This document shows positions 1 through 11,060 of a stretch of 64,000 bases of DNA, one piece after another; the stretch's first letter is position 1, and each line of letters starts with the position of its first letter. This DNA is from Anoplopoma fimbria. Taxonomy: Eukaryota > Chordata > Actinopteri > Perciformes > Anoplopomatidae. Location of the stretch: positions 24,614,791 through 24,678,790 of the forward strand of contig NC_072472.1 in assembly GCF_027596085.1 (NCBI RefSeq), written 5' to 3'. A program made the translations under genes and the position numbers. The notes under the pieces were generated by a model. The model had not been told where the DNA came from and did no database searches. It saw only the letters and a program-made list of their open reading frames with translations.

Positions 1-58
1 ACAAACTCGTCTGATGTGACTGTTAACTCTCCATCCTGCCCCTCTCTCCTCTCCCCAG

Positions 59-314
59 TGCTCGGAAGCGGCCGATCCCGTATTACCGGCCCAGCCCTTC
101 GTCGTCCAGCTATGACAGCAGCCCGTCGCGGTCCAGCCGCAGCTACAGCAGCAACAGCCGGAGCCGGAGCCGGAGCCACAGCCGGAGCCACAGCAGGAGC
201 CGGAGCTGGAGCCGGAGCCGCAGCCAGAGCCAGAGCTGGAGCCGCAGCAAGAGTCGCTCCCGCAGCCACCACAGCTACTACAGCCGCAGCAGCTACGACA
301 GCCCCGGCTTCTGA
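59..314 (+). CDS. srrm3: C-terminal exon of SRRM3-like Ser/Arg repetitive matrix protein (partial)
   Basis: This is the last coding exon of an Arg/Ser-rich nuclear protein; the rest lies before the window. A pyrimidine tract ending in CAG at 56-58 is the acceptor. One base then completes a split codon and 84 codons follow to TGA at 312-314. The frame starts ARKRPIPYYRPSPSSSS, the motif I associate with the C-terminal region of SRRM3/SRRM4, continues as an RS-dipeptide domain with Trp and Gln interruptions, and ends SSYDSPGF. SRRM3 and SRRM4 are known to promote inclusion of short neuronal exons. I chose SRRM3 because hspb1, ywhag and ssc4d follow, as at human 7q11.23. The Ala/Gly-rich open frame overlapping it in another phase is a by-product of RS codons. 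Confidence 0.85.
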
Positions 315-1273
315 GCGCAACACACAGGAGAGAAAAGGAGGGAACGAGAAACAACAGAGGAGGAGATCTGTTACATTTTTACTGTGCTCTGGTTCAGTCC
401 TGATCTTTACCAAGCCCTCCACGGAGCCTCTGATCTACAGTCCAGGGCCCCAAACTCCTCGACCCGAGACCACTATCTCTCTCCAACACAGAGCCCGGAT
501 CAAAGAGGAGAAATGGCACATTACTTTGAAATTGGCCGTCACTGTTCATGTCTCCACGTAAACAAGGTATTAAAGGAAATGGGTCACCACGCGTCAAAAG
601 TTAATCTCTGGTAGAGCCCAAAGAACAAATCTCGCTGTATGTTAGCACTTTCTTTCTCTTCTTCCACAACGCAACCAAAAATGAAGTCATTGAAAAACTA
701 TATACTACATAAATACCTATATATATCCTAACAATAGGAGCTGAGTAGAAGACAAGAAGAGGACATAACAACGGCTCACTGTACATTTCAGTTTGTTCTC
801 CCCTCATCATGCACTCATCTCCCAAAGACTTCCATTTCATCGAAACACAGAGATCAACAGGAGTTAGAACAAAAGGGAAGTCGGCTGATGAAAAAGGGAG
901 CAAAAAAAAAGAGAACTTTTTTTTTAATGATAAAAATTGTATTGTATAGGTTTGTCTGTATAGCTGTAAAGTCTCTTTAGTTCTGGCTTTGTAAACTATG
1001 CACTGTATATTCCATCTCTCGTTGGAGGAGGTTTGTTAAGCATGATGCATCAGGAGAGACTTGCTGCTGGAAGGAGAGTACCTGGCCCAAATGAAAAGGT
1101 GCCAGGGTGCATCTGTGCTCCCCGCTGGCCTATACAGTCAGTCAGCCACCTGCATACACAGGTGAATGGGATGGGAGGGTGGGGTGAGGGGGGGGCTATT
1201 TATTATGTAATTTTACTCTTCCCTGTTTAATTTATCATGTTGATTCCGCTAACCCTGACTTTATGTAAGAGAG

Positions 1274-1302
1274 AGTGTGTGTGTGTGTGTGTGTGTGTGT
1301 GC
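1274..1302. repeat. GT microsatellite in srrm3 3'UTR
   Basis: About 14 GT units. Confidence 0.9.
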
Positions 1303-2276
1303 GTCTACCTCCTCTGCAATGACCAGTGAGGTAATAATTAACGTGTACACCACTGTAGCCTGCACCTATATGGCTGCTGCGTGGTACTGTACAGGAGAAC
1401 TGTCTGCAAAAAGTCACATTTGTGTTGACCACAGCTATTTATGATGCCACTGTATTTATTTGTTTATTTATTGGGTTATTTATTATCAAATTTATTGTCA
1501 TTCATTTATTTTGCCATGAGCAGTAAAGCAGTTGGATCATGCTTTGAGGATGAGATTGTGATGCAAATGTATTCCCATTTTTAGAAATGTACCGTATCTG
1601 TCCGTGTTTTTACACAAAAATCGGCCATTGTGGCGAGGGCTCGCTGTCGCTCTCAGATTAGTGAGTAGGGTGAAGCAGCACCGCTGTGTTTAAAAATGCT
1701 CTGATTGTAGCCAGTGGAACGGATTCTCATCCCACAGTTACTCCCACGACCGCCATTATGGCACCCCCGGCCTATTGTACTAGTTATTTCAATGCAAGCT
1801 AAAGTGGCTCTGCCTGTATTGAGGCGCGAAGGATCAGCCTCTTAACAGAACCAAACGTCTCCCTGTGAGGAGCTGAGAGTCCATTATTCTACTCTACTGT
1901 ACGTCTCCTGCCACCACATATTCTAATCCCTTGTATAATGGGCCGCAAAATGGTAATGTCCCCTGGTGACCAGCTTCAGGAGGGAGATATATGTGATGTA
2001 ACCTAGCATAGAAGAGACACCTGCAGGCTCTGTAATGCCTCCTCTGTCTACAGCTTCAGTAGTGCGGTAAACTAACTGGTTATACAATCAGGGATCACCC
2101 TAAGTCTTCCTTTCCATTCGTCTGGCCTCATGTCACTCACACATTGCATTCCCAGTGTAACCAGACTTAACCCAACTATGATACTCTTCAAACCTCTTAA
2201 TTTATTCCAAGTATAGCATTTGCCCCTTTGGTTCCACAAGTAATTTCTTTGTAATGTAAAAGTTATTATACCTGAC

Positions 2277-2282
2277 AATAAA
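2277..2282 (+). terminator. Candidate srrm3 poly(A) signal
   Basis: AATAAA hexamer followed within about 35 bases by a T-rich, GTT-containing stretch. This is inference from sequence only. Confidence 0.4.
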
Positions 2283-2562
2283 CGGAAACAAAGGGGGAAG
2301 TAATTATACTTTCAAGTTGTTCTTTTTCTTTCTAACGTCAGGTGCTGTGGTATGATGTCATGTAGACGTTGTGCGTATGTTTCCCTACAGATGGCGCTGG
2401 TGAGAAGCTTCTAGTACTTGATACTCATGACTGACGACATGAAACGTCAATATGGGCCAGAATGTTCTCCAGCTTTACCGAACTCATACCAGTATTCAGG
2501 GAGGGCGTGGTGTATTTTGGGGACTGTGCACATATCAACACCATGATGACATCTGCACAGTA

Positions 2563-2612
2563 TATCACTGCAGAAGTATGTGGTGTTGACACCACGTACT
2601 TCTGCAGTGATA
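2563..2612. repeat. Near-perfect 24-bp-arm hairpin
   Basis: The left arm starts TATCACTGCAGAAGTA and the right arm ends TACTTCTGCAGTGATA. The arms are 24 bases each with a 2-base centre (TG) and one mismatch, which would be a G-U wobble in RNA. It lies between srrm3 and hspb1. It could be a fold-back element or a DNA palindrome; the tiny loop argues against a standard microRNA precursor. Confidence 0.8.
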
Positions 2613-3924
2613 CAGTATAGGCTCCTGTAACCATATGGGATCATAATCTACTGTGGAAGCTTACCCGCTGACATGGGTGATGCAGGAGGTACCACACTGA
2701 TGAACCCCAGTCCCTCTGTGCTGTCCGCATTTATAAATACTTGTATACATGCCGTAAAGTAAGGTAAATGGCTGTTGTTGTGGTTACACGTCTTCTATTA
2801 TTTATTACAGAGATAGGACGATTAATAGAGTTAGCGTTACACGGTTGGACTTACTGGCCAAAAACTGTAGCTGCAAGGCCCATAGACTTTATGGCCCAAC
2901 CCCTAAGGCCAGACCAGAACCGTCACAGACCTAATTAACGTCACCTGTTAAGTATTTGAGTGTTTGGTTAGGTTTACGTGTGAGGCAGACGACGCAAAAA
3001 AACATGCTACGTTCAATGGCGTACTTTTTATATTACTTTGTTTACTTTCTTCACTGCAAAGCACTTCAGGGACTGACTACCTGAAAACATATTAAGGAGG
3101 AACAATAGTTGTGGCTATGAGACCTTGGTCAGCTGTGCGTTTATACTTTATTTATGTTGAGTTAAACTGACCATTGGGCCCATCATTGAGCCGGGCCTAA
3201 CTGGAGAAGAGCACGAGGAAAACATCAGGGTCTGTCAGCATCGAGAGGTGAGAAATATAATGTCCTTTTCTGCCACGAAAGTATAAAAGCAAGAGAATAT
3301 GTTTGCACTGCGAAGATAACACCACTGTAACTTCTTAATACAAAAACAATGAGTGCATTACAACCCAGGAAAGCCACACAGAGTGCAATGTTAACGTTTT
3401 ACAGGGCACATATAGATTCATTGCAAAAAAACAGAGAAGGATCCAATTTCATGCTAACATTTAACATCAGGCAGCTAATATGATAAAGATTAGCTAATGT
3501 TGTCTTTGTTTATTATGCAAATGAACCGTTAGCTAAATCTTGAACCTGAGCAAGGAGGAGTTAGAAATACTGCAAAATATGTAGGTTTTTTTATGTAGCC
3601 TAAAGTTCAGACATAATTCACTAATATCTAACACTGCCACAGCAGAGGAGATGTTTATGTATTTAGTTAGATTTTAGAGGTTACATTATAATTATTTTAT
3701 AATTTATAACTAGATAAAGTGAGCTGCACTTTAAGTAATAGCTAGGTTGTGTTTTTTTAAGGTGATTTAGCATATTTCTTTCAAACATAATACACAATAA
3801 GAAAGAATAAAAACATGACAAAAGACATTAAATAACTATTATTGCTATTCAAAGTAAAACCTGTATTTAATGTACACAATAAAAAAATAAAAACATGTAT
3901 TTAAATAACTATTATTGCTGTATA

Positions 3925-4157
3925 CAGTACCTGTCAAAAGTTTGGACACACCTTCTCATTCAATGTTTTTTCTTTATTTTATTTTTTATTTTTTTCTACA
4001 TTGTAGATTAATATTGAGGCCATCCAAACTATGAAGGAACACATATGGAATTATGTGGTAAACAAACAAATGCTCAACACACCAGAATATGTTTTATATT
4101 TTAGATTCTTCAAAGTAGTTGAATGAGAAGGTGATTCCAAACTTTTGACTGGTACTG
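3925..4157. mobile_element. Tc1/mariner-like MITE
   Basis: A 233-bp element with inverted ends. The left end reads CAGTACCTGTCAAAAGTTTG; the right end mirrors it with CAAACTTTTGACTGGTACTG. TA dinucleotides flank both ends (3923-3924 and 4158-4159), as expected of a Tc1/mariner target duplication. The AT-rich interior has no transposase frame, so it is non-autonomous. The CAAAAGTTTGGACACACCT terminus is typical of fish Tc1-like elements. Confidence 0.85.
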
Positions 4158-5007
4158 TAGTTTCAATGTTTGTTTTGCTTTTGGAGTATTTTTTAATTTT
4201 TGTTTTGATTTCTTCTGAAATTTTGTTCAATATGACAGAAATTTTACACTGACCGAGGACTGTGAACCCTCAGACACGCATCATGGCTAGATCCTATAAG
4301 CCCATGGTGACAGGGTTTCTATGCAGGGGCGGTTCCCAAAAGCAGAACATCTCATGAGAGTGCCAGTGTGTCGCTGGTATAGGAACACATCTGTGACATA
4401 CAATCATGCCACGTAGCAGCGATAAATGGGCTGTCAGCGGCTTTGACAAACAAGTGCTTATTAAGTTTATGACATTAATAACACGAGGGGTTGCCGCAAA
4501 AGGTCACAGACACTTAACTGACAAAAGCCAATTGTGGAACTGAAATTGAGCTGAATACATGTAGACCAAATAGTCTCCTTAGTTCCTACACTGCATCCTC
4601 CCTTCCTTAGTGTCGTTATATATCAGGATGAATCTGGAATCTTGGTGAAGTAATAACACACCAAAATTGTTTGGCTTTTAAACCTTTTAATGGTGTGTTT
4701 TTGTGTGTTTCTGTGTGTGTGCAGTGTTCACTTTCACCCATGTCACACACTGACATTCCACTGTGTATTTAATACGAGGCTGATAATAGCATGGCACTGC
4801 CTGTACACATCATGGCCTATAAAGAGACATGTTGGACATAGCATGTTAACTAATCTAAGGGGTTGTATTTGTTCAGCAGGCCCAGTTGTCTCCCACAGAA
4901 AGGGGGGGATTATTCACAGCAGGTTCAACAGTGCACTGGGCGGCTGTTACTGGGGCGGGCCTTCCTGTTGGATTCCAATGCAGTGCAACGTCTGCCACAA
5001 ATAGACA

Positions 5008-5106
5008 TTCTAGTGCTTTCCTAAAAATGTGTAGGGGGTGTGAGCTGGGGGGGCTTGAGTCAGAAGGGAGGGGTCTTTTGGGGCGGTGTCAAGCGGGTGT
5101 ATAAAT
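5008..5106 (+). promoter_or_regulatory. hspb1: hspb1 core promoter with HSE-like and MEF2-like sites and TATA box
   Basis: TATAAAT at 5100-5106 lies about 120 bases before the hspb1 start codon. Upstream, 5008-5020 reads TTCTAGTGCTTTC, an imperfect three-unit heat-shock element (TTCnnGnnnnTTC with the middle GAA changed to GTG). It is followed at once by CTAAAAATGT, close to the MEF2 consensus. G-rich blocks (5045-5055 and 5072-5087) could bind Sp1-type factors. A CAGCTG E-box inside a CTCAGCTGAG palindrome follows the TATA box. Family knowledge (hspb1 is heat-inducible and muscle-expressed) fits, but binding is inference. Confidence 0.65.
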
Positions 5107-5225
5107 GCTCTCAGCTGAGCATGTTGGGAAAACATTCTCAGAGAGGCCAAAGTGGTTCTTCATTTGCAGCCAGCAGCTCTCCTTTACAGCAACACTCCTC
5201 TGCCGCCATAGAAACGACAGCAGCC

Positions 5226-5631
5226 ATGACCGAGAGACGTATTCCGTTCACCCTGCTCCGCACCCCCAGCTGGGACCCATTCCGCGACTGGCAGCACAGC
5301 CGCATCTTCGATCAGACCTTCGGCATGCCGGCCCTGGCCGAGGATTTCGCCACATTCCCCAGCACCCACTGGCCGGGGTACATGCGGCCCTCCGTCATGG
5401 CCGCGGACATGGGCGCCATGATGCCACACGCCCCCATGATGCCACACGCCCCCATGATGTACCCGGCCCCCGTGATGGCCCAGCAGGCTCGTGCCCTGTC
5501 CCGCCAGATGAGCACCGGCATGTCAGAGATCAAGCAGACCCAAGACAGCTGGAAGGTGTCCCTGGATGTCAACCACTTCTCACCTGAGGAGTTGGTGGTG
5601 AAGACCAAGGACGGCGTGGTGGAAATCACTG
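5226..5631 (+). CDS. hspb1: hspb1 coding exon 1
   Basis: Codes residues 1-135 plus one base of codon 136. It ends VVEIT before donor GTGAGC at 5632. The N-terminal region, both candidate phosphorylation sites and the first half of the alpha-crystallin domain are here. Confidence 0.95.
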
Positions 5632-8542
5632 GTGAGCACTCCCCCCCCATCACTGATCAGCTGTTTGTACTGTCACCTAGTGCATACTGATTCAAGTAGC
5701 CCAGTATATTTATAACCTCATAGACTTAAAACCCGAGGTGTTGGAGGTAATTTCCTGTCAGGGAAGGCCAGTCTTTAATTGGACCGCTCAATCTAACAGC
5801 AAAGTTAACATCTAAAGCTCTGCTTGTATACAGGACAGATGCGTAGATACAGAATGCCTCACTTGGTGGATTTAGGTGTGTCTCTTTCCTGTATAGGAGA
5901 AGTACAGTTCTGGGGAGTAAGACTCAAGATAAAAGGCAGGTCAAGCACAAGGCAGATGCTTTGCTGCAGAGTTACATAATACTTTGAAACAATATACTGA
6001 GTTCCAGCACACTGGAGGGCGGGGGGCTTTTGGCTGCACACCTACTAGATGCATAACAACAAACAATTCAACATGTGGGAGTCGACTTCTACAGCAGCTC
6101 TCAGATGAACACTGTGCTATTATTAAATAGCTGCTTTCACTTCTTTCCATGGAACCTTTCCATTGTCCGTCTTTGCTTTCGAAGGACCAAAGCTAAACGT
6201 GCAAAACGGAGGAAATGTGTGGTGAATGGATCGTATACTGTTATAGCTCATAGCTCTCTGAGGCCTTGAGCTCCTCTTTTCTCTTAGACGGTCTCAGCCT
6301 CTCTGTCTGCCATTTCACTAAGAATTATGCTCTTACAGTTGGGGATTTAGCCGTGACTCACCCAGTGTGTCTGCTACTTTAAAAGGGCTGCTGGATCTCG
6401 TCCAGGTCCAGGGTCCTAGGCCAGACTATGGCCAATACCTCACTGCTGAGAGAATGGGCACTGTCAGGAACAGATAAACAAAGCAGAGGATCTAGTCCAA
6501 GTGGAATTTGCCACCTCATGTTTCTCATATATCGCCTGAGAACAAGGATGTCTCCGATGTTTAAAGACGATATAACCGGCTTTAGTGAAGCGTTTTGTGT
6601 ACAAACCAAAGTGCAACCTGTAGTTGAAAAAAACAGACTTGGCCCAGCCACACTCACACTAGCCGTGTCGTCCTGTTGAAAGGGGGACAGCTCCCTGAGG
6701 ACGGCAACCTTTATCGGCCCGTTGTCATAACAAACATATTAATATGTTCAGAGCCAGAATGAAGGGCCATGTTTCATTGTCCTGGTGAAGATGGGTATGG
6801 TTGTGACTACATGGGGGATGATAAAAATACCACCACAGATTCTCCACAAACTAAAAATAGCAAAGTAATTGTACTGTTTGCGTGTGTCACTAATACACAC
6901 ACAGTATAGTGGTAGATAAATTAGCAAGTCATGATATTTTGAGATATATTCTTATTCACTTTATTAGTGAGAAGATTGATACTGCTCGTGTGCAGTAAAT
7001 AAGAAGCTAGCATGCCGCCAGGAGACAGTAAGCTTAACTTGGCAAAAAGACTAGAGGGGCCTGACTAGTTCTTGGCAAGGCACTGTGACTTCCTGGAGTC
7101 ATCGTGAGGTTGCCTTACATGTCTTAAGAGAAGAAATTGTCTGGTACAAAACCCCACATAAGATACAAAATAATAATAGATATTAAACTAGAGTCAGCAG
7201 CTGGGTTAGCTTCGCATAAAGGCTGGAGACCAGGGAAAACAGCTAGCTTGGCTCTGTCCAATGCTAACAAAATCTGCCTACTAGCACCACTATTTGTAGT
7301 TTTTACAATTCACTTCAAACAAAATATAACGTGTCAGTTAATAACTTACTAACTAAAATACAAGACAAATACGATACATCAAAAGCACAGCTGTAATCAA
7401 TCATTAATTATATTTGTGTGTACCAGTACTGGGGTCCTGGTAATGTACATGCTGACTGTATGGATGTCTGGCTTTTTGTGACATACTTGAATTGAGCCAT
7501 AATTGATGATATTAATTTTATAGAAAGTTATAGAAAGTCAATAGTAATTGTACAAGATGTCTTATTACAGAATTGCTCCACCATAATATATTATTTTAGG
7601 TATAACTCCTTAAAGTGAATGTATCTTTCAGATAAACATATGTAGTCTGTGTCCTTAGGCAAGCATGAAGAGAGGAAGGACGAGCACGGTTTTGTGTCCA
7701 GGACCTTCACCAGGAAATACACGTAAGTAGCTCAGTGTTTTAAAGATCATGATCAAAGAATATGCCAGTAGAATAATGTTAAATTAAAATGTCACCCAAT
7801 TAGTTATCTTTCTGATCACTTTTTACACATTTGTAGTCCAGTTGATGAAAGGAAGCTGCTGACCATGCAATATGTCAACAGCTCTCCTCAAAAGCGACAG
7901 ATTTCTTATTAAAAAGGGTTTGTTGTGGCTGTTTGGTGGCGGCTTTGGATTTAATTTTCATGGAGGAAATGCATTTCTCAGGCTGGATTCAGATCCCTGT
8001 GATTCTCTCATTGTAGTTTTGCTGCGGTGAGTCTCTTTAGTTTTGGTCAAGCCTGTAGAGGGCTGGCTGCTGCTGATAGCTAAATTTCATGCTCTGAAAA
8101 GCAGCAGCAGCAGCAGCAGCAGCCTCCACCTCCCCTAGTGTTCATCCCTCGTCTGGCTGGAGGTTTTTTATTAGCTTCATAGGGCTCTGCTGCCATCCAG
8201 GGGCCACAACGCACACTGAGCTGGTCTTTGGATCAGATTTTACCCAATGGTGACTCAGGCATTAATGTTTCAGTCAGTCTGTGTTTAAGTGGTGGCTTTT
8301 TTCCCCTAAGACTGGGGCACTTTGTAGTTTTTCAAAGTGATTTCTTAGACTTAAAAACTAACTGTGTTCTTTTGCTCCCCTCCAGCCTGCCCTCCTCAGC
8401 TAACGTTGAGAAGGTGTCCTCCTCCCTGTCTCCCGAGGGGTTGCTGACCGTGGAGGCTCCTCTGATCCGACCGGCCATCGAGTGCTCAGAGACCACCATA
8501 CCTGTCAACGTGGAAAACAAAGGTGGCGTGGTGAAGAAGTAG
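5226..8542 (+). CDS. hspb1: Heat shock protein beta-1 (Hsp27 family), three exons, complete
   Basis: Encodes a 208-residue small heat-shock protein, an ATP-independent holdase that forms large oligomers in the cytosol and protects cytoskeleton and unfolded clients. Coding exons are 5226-5631, 7659-7722 and 8386-8542; all junctions are GT-AG and keep the frame. The N-terminus has the WDPF motif (residues 16-19) and an RTPS site (Ser15). RALSRQMS around Ser92 matches the second MAPKAPK2-type site of mammalian HSP27. The alpha-crystallin domain spans about residues 101-186 and an IPV (IxI/V) tail motif is at 195-197. Residues 65-82 hold an 18-bp coding repeat. The core-domain Cys of mammalian HSP27 is Thr151 here (SRTFTRKY). 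The start is the ATG with upstream ACAGCAGCC that yields [11 protein letters not shown]; in-frame upstream ATGs lie before or at the TATA box. Confidence 0.95.
5418..5471 (+). repeat. 18-bp coding repeat in hspb1
   Basis: Two identical units (5418-5435 and 5436-5453) encode MMPHAP twice; a diverged third unit encodes MMYPAP. The repeat expands the Met/Pro-rich linker before the RALSRQMS site. Confidence 0.9.
7170..7420. repeat. Interspersed repeat fragment in hspb1 intron 1
   Basis: GGCTGGAGACCAGGGAAAAC followed by AGCTAGCTTGGCTCTGTCCA and TAACAAAATCTGCCTAC is a sequence I recognise as a common dispersed fish repeat. Boundaries are approximate and its class is unknown to me. Confidence 0.5.
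7659..7722 (+). CDS. hspb1: hspb1 coding exon 2
   Basis: A 64-bp exon after acceptor CCTTAG and before donor GTAAGT. It encodes [20 protein letters not shown] plus YT, the middle strands of the alpha-crystallin domain and part of the dimer interface. Confidence 0.95.
8099..8123 (+). repeat. CAG trinucleotide run in hspb1 intron 2
   Basis: About eight consecutive AGC/CAG units inside the intron. It is non-coding. Confidence 0.9.
8386..8542 (+). CDS. hspb1: hspb1 coding exon 3
   Basis: Acceptor CCCTCCAG is followed by codons for [18 protein letters not shown], the last core strands, the IPV tail motif and a short KK terminus ending TAG. A lone Cys190 sits in the tail (IECSETT). Confidence 0.95.
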
Positions 8543-9089
8543 AATCAGCGTGTCTTCCCACTCACATATTCAAATACTCGCTTTACGACTACAAACTGCT
8601 TCTGGAAAGGTGAAGAAGCGGCTTAGCCCTCCTCCAAAAGCACTCTTTCACATGCCAGAGAGAAAAGCAAGGGATTACCTTTACTCTTCTCTCTCTCTCT
8701 CCTCCGTCTCTGGTAATGAGCCAACCTCATCTGAGTGCAGCGTGTAAAACACATCTGCAGAAGCGCCATATGCCTGCTCTTTCTGCCGTAATTACACTCT
8801 TCATTTGAATGTAGAAAACCTTGGCTAAGCCCCCCTCAAAGCTTTGTCTCTCCCTCATTTGCACACCTTTCTCATTTCTATGGAGTTCATGCTGCCCCCA
8901 CAGACACACTTAAAGACAGTCAAGCGCATTGTAATAGCAGTGATCATGTGAATTAAAGAACCAAGGTCCCAGGAGAGAATGCACACAACCACTTTGAGTT
9001 TAGAACAATACCTGTTCGTGTACACGATGTGGGACTTTACTGGAAATACACTGGTTTTATCTTGAAACTATTCAGGCATGCAAACACAG

Positions 9090-9095
9090 AATAAA
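9090..9095 (+). terminator. hspb1: hspb1 poly(A) signal
   Basis: AATAAA about 550 bases after the hspb1 stop codon, followed by T-rich sequence. It is the first canonical hexamer in the 3' flank. Confidence 0.6.
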
Positions 9096-10279
9096 GGAAA
9101 AAACTGAATTTTTTACGTCTCGTCTTTTTTTTAAGTTGCGAACTGTTTATGTGCACGCTGGAGACATGACATCATGGAAGTGGATCCGAGCTGTGTGTGT
9201 TCTGTAGTCTGGAAAAAGGAAGATAATATGTAACTAAATGGAAATGCTTGGCTTTTCAATGTCGTGGTATCTTATGCTAAATTATTCATCTGATGGTCGG
9301 CCATGCAAAAGAGAGCAAGGGAAACATGTCAGCCCCCAAGAGTGATGCAGGCAGCCCAAGACAAATAAGATTCAGCATCACTTGCAACTGTTGTAGGTTG
9401 ATATTTTAGAGTGTAGCGCCCCCATCAATCCATGTGACCCCTACACAGGGCCATAATGAACAAACTCTCATTCAAATTAGCAACAGTGTTTGAGCCATGA
9501 CTTAAACATTCTGACCTTTTATTGTAATAACAACGCCATGGTCAGGCCAATCACTTAAAATGAGCACTTACATTACATATATATTCAGGATCTGTCTTTT
9601 AACTCTTATATAAAACAGATCTCAAGGATAGCCTTTTTTCATTTACGTAACATTGCGAAAATCAGGCAAATCCTGTCTCAAAGCGATGCAGAAAAACTAG
9701 TTCATGCATTTGTTACCTCTAGACTAGATTACTGTAACTCCTTATTATCAGGCTGCTCTAATAGGTCTCTTAGATCTTTACAGTTGATCCAGAATGCTGC
9801 AGCACGTGTTCTAACAAAAACTAAGAAAAGAGATCATATTACTCCAGTATTAGCTTCTCTGCACTGGCTCCCTGTTAAATCAAGAATAGAATTTAAAATT
9901 ATTTTACTTACCTACAAAGCTCTAACTGGTCAGGCACCGTCTTATCTTAAGGAACTTATAGTTCCATATTACCCAACTAGAGAGCTGCGCTCCATCAATG
10001 CAGGGTTACTTGTGGTTCCTAGAGTATATAAAAGTAGGATGGGAGCCAGAGCCTTCAGTTATCAGGCTCCTCTTCTGTGGAACCAGGTTCCAGTTTCAGT
10101 CCGGGGGGCAGACACACTCACCACTTTCAAGAGCAGGCTTAAGACCTTCCTTTTTGATAGCGCTTATAGTTAGGGCTGGTTCAGGTTGGCCTTGGTCCAG
10201 CCCCTAGATATGCTGCTATATGCCTAGACAGCCGGGGGACTACCTAGCGGGGTTATATTTGGACTGTCATCGTGCCACC

Positions 10280-10700
10280 TACTGAGGCCCTGCTGACACC
10301 CACTACTACTACCACTATCATTATTAGTCACATTACTATTATTATTGCCTGTACTATTACGCTTATTGACTTGCTTGTACCCTGGAGTCTTTGTGCTTTC
10401 TCGCTGCGCAGGCTTCTATAAATCGTGGCTGTACCTGGACCGTGGTCGTGCATCCTGCTACGGCCCTGCTGACACCGACTGCTACCACCATTATTATTAC
10501 TAGTCACATTACTATTACTATTACCTGTACCATTAAGCATTTTAGCTTTACTTCCACCCTGAAGCCCTTTTGCTTTCTCGTTCTGCAGGTTTCCATGAAT
10601 CGTTGTGGTACCTGGACCGTAGTCGTGCCTCCTGCTGTGAGCCGACTGACACCCACTGCTACTTCCATTATTATTATTAATCACATTACTATCCCTATTT
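10280..10700 (+). repeat. 176-bp tandem repeat in the LINE 3'UTR
   Basis: Three imperfect units are anchored by TGACACC at 10294, 10470 and 10647. Each is followed by ACTRCTACYACY and ATTATTAGTCACATTACTAT-like sequence. They lie inside the L2 element after its stop codon. Confidence 0.8.
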
Positions 10701-10943
10701 TCATAATTATAATTCTACTGTAATAATTGCTGCTGTTATTATAAGTAGTCTTATTATATGAATCATTTATGTCATATACATTGAATGTGTTGTATCTCTG
10801 TTATGCTGCTCATTCTGTACACATGACATCTATTGCATTCTGTCCATCCTGGGAGAAGGATCCCTCCTCTGTCGTTCTCCCAGAGGTTTCTTCCTTTTTT
10901 CTCCCTGTTAAAGGGGTTTTTAGGGGAGTTTTTCCTGTGCCGA

Positions 10944-11060
10944 TGTGAGGGAAGGACAGAGGATGTGAGGGTGTGAGGGAAGGACAGAGGATGTGAGGGA
11001 AGGACAGAGGATGTGAGGGTGTAAGGACAGAGGATGTGAGGGTGTAAGGACAGAGGATGT
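10944..11060 (+). repeat. GTGAGGGAAGGACAGAGGAT minisatellite
   Basis: About five units of roughly 15-20 bp with variable GTGTAAGGACAG interruptions, inside the LINE 3'UTR. Confidence 0.85.

Larger units (their letters stand above)
315..2300 (+). other. srrm3: Probable srrm3 3'UTR
   Basis: AT-rich, stop-dense sequence follows the srrm3 stop codon and contains a short GT microsatellite near 1274-1302. The first well-placed AATAAA with T/GT-rich sequence behind it is at 2277-2282, which would give a UTR of about 2 kb. The end is inferred; no transcript supports it. Open frames here are short and unconvincing. Confidence 0.5.
2301..5000. other. Intergenic sequence between srrm3 and hspb1
   Basis: AT-rich DNA with the hairpin and MITE listed separately. 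I see no exon with good splice sites or protein-like sequence. The open frame near 4690-5004 is rich in Cys, His and Val from CA/GT-rich DNA and is not convincing. Confidence 0.6.

Noticed and set aside
16..561. Long Ala/Gly/Thr-rich open frame at the window start
   Set aside because: It is another reading frame of the RS-dipeptide codons of the srrm3 terminal exon; the RS frame has the acceptor and the known motif.
2563..2612. MicroRNA precursor
   Set aside because: The loop is only two bases and the stem too perfect for a typical Drosha/Dicer substrate; no known seed was recognised.
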